Below, piece by piece: positions 52,011 to 61,533 of a stretch of DNA of 64,000 bases (position 1 is its first letter; every line of letters starts with the position of its first letter). The DNA is taken from positions 62,001 through 126,000 of the forward strand of contig CABYOT010000002.1 in NCBI GenBank assembly GCA_902520695.1, written 5' to 3'. A model generated the notes under the pieces. The model saw only the letters and a list, made by a program, of their open reading frames with translations, searched no databases and had not been told where the DNA came from. Origin of the DNA: an uncultured Pelagibacteraceae bacterium (GTDB lineage Bacteria; Pseudomonadota; Alphaproteobacteria; Pelagibacterales; Pelagibacteraceae). The position numbers and the translations under genes are program-made.

Positions 52011-54785
52011 ATGGAGAAAATTAAAAAAAGTGACCATTTTTACTTAATAGATGGTTCGGGATACATTTTTAGAGCATATTATGCCCTTCCTCCTTTAACT
52101 AGAAAAAGTGATGGATTACCAGTTGGTGCTGTCAGCGGTTTTTGCAACATGCTTTTTAAATTATTAGAGGACTCTAAATCAGATGATAATCTAGAAAAAC
52201 CAACACACTTTGCAGTGATATTTGATTCAGCAAGAAAAAATTTTAGAAATGAAATATATTCAGAGTATAAAGGAAATAGATCTGATGCACCTGACGATCT
52301 AATTCCTCAATTTGAATACATTAGGAAATCTGTAAAAGCCTTTAATTTACCTTCAATTGAGTTAATCAATTATGAGGCAGATGATTTAATTGCAACATAT
52401 GTAGAAAAAATTTTAGACTTAGGTGCAAAGGTAACAATTGTTTCTTCAGACAAAGATTTAATGCAGCTTTATAAAAAAGGGGTGAGAATTTATGACCCAA
52501 TGAAGAGCAAATTTATAAATCAAGACGATGTCCACAATAAATTTGGAGTTACTCCAGAAAAAGTAATAGATGTCCAATCTTTAGCTGGTGATAGCACAGA
52601 TAACGTGCCTGGTGTACCTGGTATAGGAATTAAAACTGCTGCTGAATTAATAAATCAATATGGAACTTTAGAAAATTTACTAAAAAATGCATCAAAAATA
52701 AAACAAAATAAAAGAAGAGAAGCTTTAATAAATAACAAGGACGATGCAATTATTAGCAAAAAATTAGTTACGTTAAAAAAAAATGTACCTGTAAAAAATA
52801 AAATTGAAGAATTCATATTGAAAAGTGTTGATCAAGATAAGCTTTATTCTTTTTTAAGAGAAATGGAATTTAATAGGCTATTAAGTTCTGCTATCTCAAA
52901 GTATGGAGACACAAATAACCTTGTAACTAAAGATATTGATAAAAATTCAGAAAAAACAACAGAAATTACGAAAAAAAATTATCAATTAATTAAAAATGAG
53001 AAGGAGATTGAAGATTGGATGAAACAATCTGAGGAAACAGGTGAATTTGCAATAGATACTGAAACAACTTCATTAGACCCTCATACAGCAAAGTTAGTAG
53101 GTATTTCAATCTCTAACAGTATTGGAAATGCATGTTACATTCCATTAAATCATGTTAGTGGAAACAATCTTGACGAAAAAAAAGTCTTAAGTATTTTAAA
53201 GAATTATTTGCAGGATGAGAGCATTAAAAAAATAGGACAAAACATTAAGTTTGATTTTATTGTCTTTTATCACCGTGGAATCACTTTGAATTCCATGGAA
53301 GATACTATGCTTATGTCTTACACACTAGATGCTGGTAAAAATAGGCATAATATGGATACACTTTCAGAGATTCATCTAGGCCATAAAACTATAAAATTTA
53401 AAGATTTAGTTGGTACGGGAAAAAAACAACTAAATTTTTCTGAAGTGGAAATATCTGAAGCTAAAAATTACGCAGCTGAAGATGCAGATATTACATTTAG
53501 ATTGTACAAAATTTTTTTAAAATCATTAAAAGCAGAAAAATTACTAAATATTTATGAGTTATTTGAAAAACCTCTAATAAAAATACTAGCAGAGATGGAG
53601 ATAAAAGGTATTAAACTTGATAAATCTTCACTAAACAAACTGTCTTCAAAATTTACAACTAAAATTGAAAAATTAGAAAAATCTATTTTTAAGATTTCAA
53701 AGAAAACATTTAACATTGGATCAACTAAGCAACTTGGTGAAATAATGTATAACGATTTAAAAATAGCAGCTTTAAAAAAAACAAAAAAAGGTAGTTTTGC
53801 TACTAGTGCTTCGGTTTTAGAAGATTTAGCTTTTAAAGGTTATGAATTTCCACAACTCATCTTGGAATGGAGGCAAATTAGTAAGCTTAAAAATACTTAC
53901 TCAGATGCATTGCCAGAACATATAAATCAAAATACTAAAAGAGTTCATACATCTTTTTTGTTAGCAGCTACTACAACAGGTAGACTTGCATCTAGTGATC
54001 CAAATCTACAAAATATTCCAATAAAATCAGATGACGGCAAGGATATTAGAAAAGCGTTTGTTTCTGAAAAAAACAACAAATTAATTTCAGCAGACTACAA
54101 CCAAGTTGAGATGAGAATTTTGGCTGATCTAGCAGATGTAAAACAGCTAAAAAAGGCCTTTTTAAATAATGAGGATATTCATACTTTGACAGCCAGCCAG
54201 GTTTTTGGAAAAGAAATTAATAAAATTGATCCAGAAACAAGAAGAAAAGCAAAAGCAATTAATTTTGGAATAATTTATGGTATTTCACAATATGGCTTAG
54301 CCAAACAAATCAATGTTTCAAACAATGAAGCAGAGGAATTTTTAAATTCTTACTTTAAAAAATTTCCAGAAATTAGAGATTATATGAAAACAACTGTGAA
54401 TTTTTGTAGAAAAAGTGGTTATGTGAGCAATATATTTGGAAGAAAAACCCATCTTACTGGAATTAACGATAAGAATTTTAATGTAAGAAATTTTCAGGAG
54501 AGGGCAGCTATAAATGCACCAATTCAAGGGTCAGCATCAGAGATAATGAGATTAGCAATGATCAGGATAAATAAAGAAATCTCCAACAATAAAACTAATA
54601 GTTTAAAAATGTTGTTACAGATACATGATGAGTTAATTTTTGAGGAAAGCTCTAAAGAAACAAAAAAAAGTACTAAATTAATAAAGGATTTAATGTTGAG
54701 TGTGAAAGATAGTGAACTTCATTCATTTTCAATACCTCTTTTAGTAGATGTAAATACTGGAGAAAATTGGGGTGAACTTCATTAA
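52011..54785 (+). CDS. polA: DNA polymerase I
   Basis: PolA fills gaps and removes RNA primers. The 924-residue protein has all three domains: 5'-3' exonuclease (about 1-300; SSDKDLMQL, GDSTDNVPGVPGIG), a 3'-5' exonuclease with Asp349 and Glu351 in AIDTETTSLD, so proofreading is likely active, and the polymerase with motif A Asp695 (SADYNQVEMRIL), motif B (RRKAKAINFGIIYG) and motif C Asp873 (QIHDELIFE). A 50-base divergent gap separates it from the ABC gene. Confidence 0.98.
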   Translation: MEKIKKSDHFYLIDGSGYIFRAYYALPPLTRKSDGLPVGAVSGFCNMLFKLLEDSKSDDNLEKPTHFAVIFDSARKNFRNEIYSEYKGNRSDAPDDLIPQFEYIRKSVKAFNLPSIELINYEADDLIATYVEKILDLGAKVTIVSSDKDLMQLYKKGVRIYDPMKSKFINQDDVHNKFGVTPEKVIDVQSLAGDSTDNVPGVPGIGIKTAAELINQYGTLENLLKNASKIKQNKRREALINNKDDAIISKKLVTLKKNVPVKNKIEEFILKSVDQDKLYSFLREMEFNRLLSSAISKYGDTNNLVTKDIDKNSEKTTEITKKNYQLIKNEKEIEDWMKQSEETGEFAIDTETTSLDPHTAKLVGISISNSIGNACYIPLNHVSGNNLDEKKVLSILKNYLQDESIKKIGQNIKFDFIVFYHRGITLNSMEDTMLMSYTLDAGKNRHNMDTLSEIHLGHKTIKFKDLVGTGKKQLNFSEVEISEAKNYAAEDADITFRLYKIFLKSLKAEKLLNIYELFEKPLIKILAEMEIKGIKLDKSSLNKLSSKFTTKIEKLEKSIFKISKKTFNIGSTKQLGEIMYNDLKIAALKKTKKGSFATSASVLEDLAFKGYEFPQLILEWRQISKLKNTYSDALPEHINQNTKRVHTSFLLAATTTGRLASSDPNLQNIPIKSDDGKDIRKAFVSEKNNKLISADYNQVEMRILADLADVKQLKKAFLNNEDIHTLTASQVFGKEINKIDPETRRKAKAINFGIIYGISQYGLAKQINVSNNEAEEFLNSYFKKFPEIRDYMKTTVNFCRKSGYVSNIFGRKTHLTGINDKNFNVRNFQERAAINAPIQGSASEIMRLAMIRINKEISNNKTNSLKMLLQIHDELIFEESSKETKKSTKLIKDLMLSVKDSELHSFSIPLLVDVNTGENWGELH

Positions 54786-54835
54786 AAACAAATAATTGCC
54801 CTAATATGAACAATTTAGTATTTTTATTTTAATTT

Positions 54836-55540
54836 ATGTCACAAACAATTGCGTTAGTAGATGATGATAGAAATTTATTAACATCTGTACAGATGGCTTT
54901 AGAAAAGGAAGGTTTTAAAGTTCAAACTTATATTGATGGTGAAAATGCTCTAGTTGGGTTATCAAGAACCCCACCTGATCTTGCTGTGATTGATATAAAA
55001 ATGCCAAGAATGGATGGTGAGGAACTTCTGAGAAAACTTAGAAAAAAAACTTCTATGCCAGTTATTTTTTTAACTTCAAAAGATGAAGTTACTGATGAAG
55101 TTAGTGGTTTAAAGCTTGGTGCAGATGACTTTGTTGGAAAAACTGGAGGATTCTCAACTAAAGTTTTAGTTGAGAGAATTAAAGTACAATTAAGAAAAAA
55201 AGATAAGGACATAAATATAGAAGAAAATAAAAATGTAATTTCTCATGGTAAGTTAAAATTAGATCCTTCCCAACTTGAATGCGAGTGGGATGGAAAACAA
55301 TTGCCTGATAAACTGACTACGACAGAATTTAAAATTGTTGAGGAGCTAGCAAAAAGACCTGGAATGATTAAAGAGAGAGCCTTGCTTATGGATGTAGCTT
55401 ATCGAGAGGACACAGATATAGAAGATAGGACTATTGATAGTCACGTTAAAAGAATAAGAAAAAAATTTAAAAAGGTAGATAGTGATTTTTCAGCAATTGA
55501 AACAAGATATGGAAGTGGATATAGATGGAATGTTAAATAA
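54836..55540 (+). CDS. chvI: Response regulator ChvI (OmpR family) with altered switch loop
   Basis: ChvI with its sensor ChvG controls envelope, acid and nutrient responses in alphaproteobacteria. The 234-residue protein has a receiver domain (VDDDRNLL, phospho-acceptor Asp53 in VIDIKMPRMDG) and a winged-helix output domain (about 125-234; TIDSHVKRIRKKF, ETRYGSGYRW). The conserved lysine Lys102 is normally followed by cis-Pro (KPF); here the sequence is GKTGGFSTK, so the Pro is lost and two residues are inserted. The sensor gene follows after 5 bases. Confidence 0.9.
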   Translation: MSQTIALVDDDRNLLTSVQMALEKEGFKVQTYIDGENALVGLSRTPPDLAVIDIKMPRMDGEELLRKLRKKTSMPVIFLTSKDEVTDEVSGLKLGADDFVGKTGGFSTKVLVERIKVQLRKKDKDINIEENKNVISHGKLKLDPSQLECEWDGKQLPDKLTTTEFKIVEELAKRPGMIKERALLMDVAYREDTDIEDRTIDSHVKRIRKKFKKVDSDFSAIETRYGSGYRWNVK

Positions 55541-55545
55541 TAATT

Positions 55546-57048
55546 ATGGGAAAAATACTAAAAAATCTGTCTATATTACAGAAATTCCTTTTTATTAATT
55601 TAGTAGTCTTTATATTTATAATAATAATAACGTTCTTCTACTTAGGTGCAATCCAAAAAAATTTGATCAATGAAAAACAAAAAAATCATACAAATATCAT
55701 AACTCAAACAATATTAAATCTTGAAAAATCAAATATAAAATTAAATGAGTATGGAATAAGCGAATTTTTATTTTCTAAAAAATCTCGATTTCCTTATTTC
55801 GAAAAACTAGATAGAGTAATATTTTTTGACGATAAATTAAATTGGATTGGCGATACAAGATCTATTCCACCATCATTATTATTAATTGAAGAATTAACTG
55901 AACAATCAAGTGAAGATAATTTTAATAATCAAGAAAATAAAAATGAAACAATTTTCGATGAAGACCTTAATAAATATTATTTATCAGGATCTAAAAAATC
56001 TTTAACCAACTTAAAACAAATCCAAGAACAGTTTTTTGTTTTTAGTATTAAGAGTATTAATTATTTAAATAATAATGGCTACATTCTTATATCTGAAAAC
56101 GCTGATAATATAATTGCACAAATTGAAGAGAGAGAGAACTTTATTATTAGAACGGCTCTAGTGGTACTCTTGGTTATCATTATTTTTTCATATGTCTTAA
56201 ATAGATATTTTTTAAAACCTATTAAAAATTTAGTTACTTATACAAAAATAATAAAAGACAAAAGTAACGAAAAAACAGATATTGAAAGGGTTAAGACGAG
56301 AAATGATGAATTAGGAATATTATCAAAATCACTTGATGAAATGACCAGTGAATTAAATAAAAGAATTACAACTGCTGAAAATTATTCAACAGACTTACTT
56401 CATGAAATTAGAAATCCTCTTGCTTCATTAAAAAGTGCATCTGAGATAATTTCAGAAACAGAAGATAAAACTAAAAGAGAAAAATTAATTAATATCGTAT
56501 CACATGATGTTGAGAGAATAGAAAGATTAATTACTGATTATTCTCAAATGCTAAAAGATGAGGCAGCAATTTCCACAGAGACTATGCAAAAAATTGATAT
56601 AAAAGATATTGCAAAATCTGTGGTTGATGATTTTAATAATATTTATAATTCAAAAAGAAAAATACAAATAAGATTAAAGTCAAATGGATCTGAGAATTAT
56701 TTTATACTTGGTATCAACAATAGGGTAGAGCAAATTATTGCAAATTTACTTGAGAATTCAATTTCTTTTAGCGATGAGAATCAAGAAATTATAGTTGAGC
56801 TTAGTAAAGACAAAGAAGGTAAGCCAAGACTTATCGTAATTGACGAAGGGACTGGTTTTAGCGAGAAGGACACCACAAAAATTTTCAATAGATTTTACAG
56901 CAATAGACCTAAAAATTTTGGAGAACACTCTGGCTTAGGCCTAAATATAGTGAAAAACTTAGTTGAATTGCATAATGGTCAAATTAAAGCTGAAAATAAT
57001 CAACATAAGGGTGCGAGAGTTGAAATTATTTTCCCGGCGACCCAATGA
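55546..57048 (+). CDS. chvG: Sensor histidine kinase ChvG
   Basis: ChvG is the membrane sensor for ChvI. The 500-residue protein has TM1 at about 14-34, a periplasmic domain of roughly 165 residues, TM2 at about 203-221, a HAMP region (NRYFLKPIKNLV onward), the phospho-accepting His286 in LLHEIRNPLASL and an ATPase domain with N box NLLENSISFSDEN, G1 DEGTGFSEKD and G2 GEHSGLGLNIVKN. In Rhizobiales chvG is commonly followed by hprK and PTS genes before ahcY; here ahcY follows after 42 bases. Confidence 0.92.
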   Translation: MGKILKNLSILQKFLFINLVVFIFIIIITFFYLGAIQKNLINEKQKNHTNIITQTILNLEKSNIKLNEYGISEFLFSKKSRFPYFEKLDRVIFFDDKLNWIGDTRSIPPSLLLIEELTEQSSEDNFNNQENKNETIFDEDLNKYYLSGSKKSLTNLKQIQEQFFVFSIKSINYLNNNGYILISENADNIIAQIEERENFIIRTALVVLLVIIIFSYVLNRYFLKPIKNLVTYTKIIKDKSNEKTDIERVKTRNDELGILSKSLDEMTSELNKRITTAENYSTDLLHEIRNPLASLKSASEIISETEDKTKREKLINIVSHDVERIERLITDYSQMLKDEAAISTETMQKIDIKDIAKSVVDDFNNIYNSKRKIQIRLKSNGSENYFILGINNRVEQIIANLLENSISFSDENQEIIVELSKDKEGKPRLIVIDEGTGFSEKDTTKIFNRFYSNRPKNFGEHSGLGLNIVKNLVELHNGQIKAENNQHKGARVEIIFPATQ

Positions 57049-57090
57049 AAAGTTGATTAATATAAATAAAGTTGCTACAAGCCCTATCTT

Positions 57091-58377
57091 ATGACAGATT
57101 ATAAAGTAAAAGATATTAACGAAGCTGAATTTGGAAGAAAAGAGATCTCTTTAGCAGAGACTGAAATGCCTGGATTAATGGCAGTAAGAGCCGAGTATAA
57201 AGGTAAAAATCCACTTAAAGGTGCTAGAATTTTAGGTTGTCTACATATGACAATTCAAACAGCAGTTTTGATTGAAACCCTGGTTGATTTAGGTGCAGAA
57301 TGTAGATGGTCTTCATGTAATATATTTTCAACACAAGATCATGCAGCAGCAGCAATTGCAAAAGCTGGTATCCCAGTATTTGCTTGGAAGGGTGAGACAG
57401 AGGAGGAGTACTGGTGGTGTGTTAAACAAACTATTGAGGGTAAAAAAGATTGGATCCCTAACATGATTTTAGATGATGGTGGAGATCTCACTGCTCTTAT
57501 GCATAAAGATTATAAAGATTTATTAAAAGGTGTAAAAGGCTTAAGTGAAGAAACAACAACAGGAGTTCTAGCGCTAAAAAAAATGGAAGAACAAGGTCAA
57601 TTGTTAGTGCCAGCAATTAATGTAAACGACTCAGTTACAAAATCAAAATTTGATAACTTATATGGATGTAGGGAAAGTTTAGTTGATGGAATTAAAAGAG
57701 CTACTGATGTCATGATGTCAGGAAAAGTTGCAATTGTTGCGGGCTTTGGAGATGTAGGAAAAGGTAGTGCAGCATCTTTAAGACAAAGTGGAGCAAGAGT
57801 CTTAGTAACTGAAACCGACCCCATTTGTGCATTGCAAGCTGCTATGGAAGGTTATGAAGTAGTTTTAATGGATGAAATGATAGGTCAAGCAGATATTGTT
57901 GTAACTGCAACTGGAAATAAAGATGTAGTAACAGCAGATCATATGAGAGCTATGAAAGATAGATCTATTCTATGTAATATTGGTCACTTTGATAATGAAA
58001 TACAAGTTGAGGCTTTGAAAAATTATAAATGGGATGAGGTAAAACCTCAAGTTCACGAAATAACATTCCCAGATGACAAAAGATTAATTTTGTTAGCTGA
58101 GGGAAGACTTGTAAATTTAGGTTGTGGAACTGGTCACCCAAGCTTTGTAATGAGTGCCTCATTTACCAACCAGGTTATTGCGCAAATTGAGCTTTGGAAC
58201 AATTCAGATAACTATGAAAATAAAGTTTATGTGCTTCCTAAACACTTAGATGAAAAAGTGGCAAGACTTCACCTAGATAAAGTTGGTGCAAAATTAACAC
58301 CATTATCAAAAGAGCAAGCTGACTATATAAGCGTAACACCAGAGGGACCATATAAGCCTCATGCTTATCGCTACTAG
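57091..58377 (+). CDS. ahcY: S-adenosylhomocysteine hydrolase
   Basis: AhcY splits S-adenosylhomocysteine to adenosine and homocysteine, which relieves methyltransferase inhibition and returns homocysteine to methionine synthesis. The 428-residue NAD-bound enzyme has [18 protein letters not shown] at the substrate domain, [13 protein letters not shown], the NAD motif [16 protein letters not shown], and the C-terminal [23 protein letters not shown] end. It is slightly shorter than many proteobacterial forms because one insertion is absent. It overlaps tsaE by 17 bases. Confidence 0.97.
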   Translation: MTDYKVKDINEAEFGRKEISLAETEMPGLMAVRAEYKGKNPLKGARILGCLHMTIQTAVLIETLVDLGAECRWSSCNIFSTQDHAAAAIAKAGIPVFAWKGETEEEYWWCVKQTIEGKKDWIPNMILDDGGDLTALMHKDYKDLLKGVKGLSEETTTGVLALKKMEEQGQLLVPAINVNDSVTKSKFDNLYGCRESLVDGIKRATDVMMSGKVAIVAGFGDVGKGSAASLRQSGARVLVTETDPICALQAAMEGYEVVLMDEMIGQADIVVTATGNKDVVTADHMRAMKDRSILCNIGHFDNEIQVEALKNYKWDEVKPQVHEITFPDDKRLILLAEGRLVNLGCGTGHPSFVMSASFTNQVIAQIELWNNSDNYENKVYVLPKHLDEKVARLHLDKVGAKLTPLSKEQADYISVTPEGPYKPHAYRY

Positions 58378-58840
58378 AAGCGGCAAAATAAATATTTCTA
58401 AAGAAAAAGATACAAAACTTGTAGCTGAAAAACTTTGTAAACTTATTAATGTAGGAGATTTCATACTTTTAACTGGCAATTTAGGTGTAGGAAAAACTAC
58501 GTTCATTAAATACATTATAAATTCTCTTCAAAGAATAAATAGACAGAAAATATCAGAGGTTCCTAGTCCTACTTTTAATATTACAAATGAATATCAGATA
58601 AACAAAATTTCAATAAAGCACTATGATTTATATAGAATTAAAAATCAAAAAGAGCTTAATAACTTAGGTATCCAAGAAAACTTAAAAAAACAAATAACCC
58701 TAATTGAATGGCCAGAAATTGTAAAAAAATTGAAAATTAAAAATAGTATTAGCTTAATATTTAAATATAATAAAAGCTATACCGAGCGTTATCTTACAAT
58801 AATTTCAAAAAACAAAAAAATAATTAATGAATTTAAATAA
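58361..58840 (+). CDS. tsaE: tRNA threonylcarbamoyladenosine synthesis ATPase TsaE
   Basis: TsaE is the ATPase that activates the TsaD complex for t6A37 modification of ANN-decoding tRNAs. The 159-residue protein has the P-loop [10 protein letters not shown] beginning at residue 39, [11 protein letters not shown] and the HYDLYRI and EWPEIVKK motifs. It overlaps ahcY by 17 bases and the next kinase gene by 14; tsaE followed by amgK and murU is the usual alphaproteobacterial order. Confidence 0.93.
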   Translation: MLIATRSGKINISKEKDTKLVAEKLCKLINVGDFILLTGNLGVGKTTFIKYIINSLQRINRQKISEVPSPTFNITNEYQINKISIKHYDLYRIKNQKELNNLGIQENLKKQITLIEWPEIVKKLKIKNSISLIFKYNKSYTERYLTIISKNKKIINEFK

Positions 58841-59777
58841 ATTGAAAAAACTAACTGGAGATGCATCATTTAGAAATTTTTATAGAGGAAAAAAAAATAT
58901 AATTGTTCATTGTAAAAAAAATAAAAAAAGTAATTTGTTAGAATATGATGCTGTTAATAAAATATTAATAAAAAAAAATATTATAGCCCCTAAATTAATA
59001 TCTCAGAATTACAAAAATAATTATATAGAGATTGAAGATTTTGGGGATTTAACGGTTTTTAAAAAATTTCAAAAAAAATCAATAAATAAAAAAATTTACT
59101 ATAAAAAAATTTTAAATTTATTGATCAAAATTAAAAACATAAAAGCTAAGTATCAAAAAACGTTTTTGAAAACCAATTATAAAGTTCCAGACTATTCATT
59201 AAAAAAATTATTAGATGAGAGTAATTTATTCTTAGACTGGTATTTGCCAAAATATGTAAAAAGAGAAAAAAATAGAATTTTAAATGTCAAATTTAATAAG
59301 ATATTTAAAAAATTACTAAATAATATTTATTATAAAAATAAAGTTTTTGTACATCGAGATTTTCATATATCTAATATAATGATAACTAAAAAAGGTTTAG
59401 GATTGATAGACAGTCAAGATGCTGTCTATGGTAATATTGCATATGATTTGGCATCTCTTATCGATGATGTTAGGTTTAAAACAGATAAGAAGATTAAAAA
59501 TTTTATTTTTAATGAGTTTATAAAAAAGAATAAACACTTAGACCCTAAGAAGTTTAAAAATGACTTTGAAATTCTGTCCGTATTGAGGAATTTAAAAATA
59601 ATTGGCATATTTACCAGATTATCTGTGAGAGATAAAAAAAACAAATACCTCAAACTTATACCTCACGCATGGGACTTGATAGAATACAGAACTTTGAATA
59701 ATCCAATATTCAAAGACTTAAATTACATTTTAACTAAAAACTTTGATAGGAAAATTAGAAAATTTTATGAAAATTAA
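58827..59777 (+). CDS. amgK: N-acetylmuramate/N-acetylglucosamine kinase (AmgK-type phosphotransferase)
   Basis: AmgK phosphorylates the anomeric position of MurNAc and GlcNAc in a recycling shortcut that bypasses MurA. The 316-residue protein has an aminoglycoside-phosphotransferase fold: LTGDASFRNFYR near the N-terminus, the catalytic loop HRDFHISN with His176 and Asp178, and the metal-binding LIDSQDAVYG. The specificity is inferred from the adjacent murU and from the conserved tsaE-amgK-murU order. The protein is very lysine-rich. Confidence 0.87.
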   Translation: MNLNKLKKLTGDASFRNFYRGKKNIIVHCKKNKKSNLLEYDAVNKILIKKNIIAPKLISQNYKNNYIEIEDFGDLTVFKKFQKKSINKKIYYKKILNLLIKIKNIKAKYQKTFLKTNYKVPDYSLKKLLDESNLFLDWYLPKYVKREKNRILNVKFNKIFKKLLNNIYYKNKVFVHRDFHISNIMITKKGLGLIDSQDAVYGNIAYDLASLIDDVRFKTDKKIKNFIFNEFIKKNKHLDPKKFKNDFEILSVLRNLKIIGIFTRLSVRDKKNKYLKLIPHAWDLIEYRTLNNPIFKDLNYILTKNFDRKIRKFYEN

Positions 59778-60453
59778 AACTGCTCTTATACTCTGTGCTG
59801 GATTTGGTAAGAGAGTACAACCAATAACAGATAGTTTGCCCAAGCCATTAATAGTTTATAAAGATGAAACTTTATTAGAAAATACAATTAATTTTCTTAT
59901 AAAAATAAAAATTAAAAAAATTAAAATTAATGTTTTTTATTTAAAAGAAAAGATTATTGATTTTATTAATAGTAAAAATTTTCCAATAAATATTGAAATT
60001 GTAGATGATGGTGAAACAATTTTAGGAACAGGGGGTGGTACTTTAAGTCTAATTAAAAAATCTTATGAAGATGATGTTCTAGTAATCAATCCAGATACAA
60101 TTTGGAATGACAGTTATGTCAAATCAATTTTAGAAATGGAGAAAATTTACTTTGAAAAAAAAATAAAAAATATCTTGTTAATTGTAAATAACTTAACATG
60201 TTTTGATAAAAGATTTAATGGAGATTTCGAGATAAAAAATAATATCCTTCTCAAAGAAAAAATAAATAATTTTAAATATACTGGATGTCAAATATTTAAT
60301 AAGGAATTAATATCACACAAACAATTAAATTATTTTCCTATATCCGAAATATGGGATGAACTATTAAGAGAAAGTAAACTTTATGGTTATGAGTATAAAG
60401 GTGAATTTATGCATTTAACTGATTTTGAAATATACGAAAAATTATTTATTTAG
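59767..60453 (+). CDS. murU: MurNAc-1-phosphate uridylyltransferase (MurU-type nucleotidyltransferase)
   Basis: MurU makes UDP-MurNAc from MurNAc-1-phosphate. The 228-residue protein starts at the ATG at 59767 (MKIKTALILCAGFGKR), because the upstream TTG at 59743 would add eight residues before the invariant nucleotide motif. It has AGFGKRVQPITDSLPKPL, the LGTGGGTL loop and VINPDTIW. It overlaps amgK by 11 bases. Its TAG stop is nested with the gpmA stop in TTAG. Confidence 0.88.
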   Translation: MKIKTALILCAGFGKRVQPITDSLPKPLIVYKDETLLENTINFLIKIKIKKIKINVFYLKEKIIDFINSKNFPINIEIVDDGETILGTGGGTLSLIKKSYEDDVLVINPDTIWNDSYVKSILEMEKIYFEKKIKNILLIVNNLTCFDKRFNGDFEIKNNILLKEKINNFKYTGCQIFNKELISHKQLNYFPISEIWDELLRESKLYGYEYKGEFMHLTDFEIYEKLFI

Positions 60454-61160
60454 AAAACTAAAAGATCTTTTGCTCTATCCTTGTCTAAATACTTTGCACT
60501 CTTAATCTTTCCTTTTTCAGATACAATCAATAGAGGATTGCCAGTTGGTATTTCCAAACTCGAAATATTTTCATTATCTAAATTAAATATATATTTACAT
60601 AATGACCTAATTGAATTTCCATGAGCCGATACAATAATATTTTTATCTAGTTTAGGTTCAATATTTTTTTTATAAAAAGGTATTACTCTTTCATAAGTAT
60701 TTTTTAATGATTCTGTATCTGGAATTTTATCTTTGGGAACATTTTTATATATATCAATATTCACAGGATGATATGGGCTAGTTTTTTTTAGTGGCTCAGG
60801 TGGGTTATCCCAAGATCTTCTAAAAGTATGAATTTTTTCTTTTCCATAAAGTTTTTTCATTTCATCTTTATTTAAACCTGTTAACGCTCCGTAGTGTCTT
60901 TCATTTAGTTCCCAGGCATTAACAATATTTTGATCTTTAATTCTCATAGTGTTGAGGATTAAATTAAGTGTTTCGATCGATCTAGTCTGTAATGATGTAT
61001 AAAAATACGATAATTCAAGGTTTAATTCCTTAATTAATTCTCCTGCCTTACAAGCTTCAAGTTTGCCCTTGGCAGCTAAACCTACATCTACCCAGCCAGT
61101 AAAACGGTTTTCTAGGTTCCATTCACTTTGTCCGTGTCTAACAAGTATTAAATTGTTCAT
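60450..61160 (-). CDS. gpmA: 2,3-bisphosphoglycerate-dependent phosphoglycerate mutase
   Basis: GpmA interconverts 3- and 2-phosphoglycerate. The 236-residue protein begins NLILVRHGQSEWNLENRFTG with the phosphohistidine His9, has ERHYGALTGLNKDEM, RRSWDNPPEP and the second histidine in SAHGNSIRSL. It is transcribed toward murU. With no other glycolytic gene here its role could be glycolytic or gluconeogenic. Confidence 0.96.
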   Translation of the reverse strand: MNNLILVRHGQSEWNLENRFTGWVDVGLAAKGKLEACKAGELIKELNLELSYFYTSLQTRSIETLNLILNTMRIKDQNIVNAWELNERHYGALTGLNKDEMKKLYGKEKIHTFRRSWDNPPEPLKKTSPYHPVNIDIYKNVPKDKIPDTESLKNTYERVIPFYKKNIEPKLDKNIIVSAHGNSIRSLCKYIFNLDNENISSLEIPTGNPLLIVSEKGKIKSAKYLDKDRAKDLLVF

Positions 61161-61224
61161 AAATTTAACACAAATATAAATTAAATTAGATTGACATAAA
61201 GCTAAATCTTTTTATTTTATTAAA

Positions 61225-61533
61225 ATGAGTTCATTTGAAGATAGAAAAAAAAGTTTTGAAAAGAAATTTGCTCATGATCAAGAGCTTCAATTCAAAGTTA
61301 GTGCTAGAAGAAATAAATATCTAGGTGAATGGGTGTCTCAAATATTAAGTTATAATCCAGATCAAGAAAAAGAGTACATTCAATCAGTAATAAAAGCAGA
61401 TTTTGCTGAAGCAGGAGATCAAGACGTTTTTGTAAAAATTAAAGAGGATTTGAAAGAAAAAAACGTATCAGATGAAGATCTACGAAAAAAAATGGACGAA
61501 TTAAATGAAAAAGCAAAAACTGATTTTAATTAG
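61225..61533 (+). CDS. DUF1476 protein, F1-ATPase zeta-subunit homologue
   Basis: The 102-residue protein belongs to the alphaproteobacterial DUF1476 family, whose Paracoccus member is the zeta subunit that inhibits ATP hydrolysis by F1. SFEDRKKSFEKKFAHDQEL with ARRNKYLGEW and DFAEAGDQDVFVKI follow that protein closely. The N-terminal segment is the inhibitory part in Paracoccus; in some other genera the homologue does not inhibit strongly. The gene is 34 kb from atpHAGDC. It overlaps the next gene by 29 bases. Confidence 0.88.
   Translation: MSSFEDRKKSFEKKFAHDQELQFKVSARRNKYLGEWVSQILSYNPDQEKEYIQSVIKADFAEAGDQDVFVKIKEDLKEKNVSDEDLRKKMDELNEKAKTDFN

Noticed and set aside
59743-59766. TTG at 59743 as the murU start
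   Set aside because: It would add eight non-conserved residues inside amgK; the ATG at 59767 fits the family.
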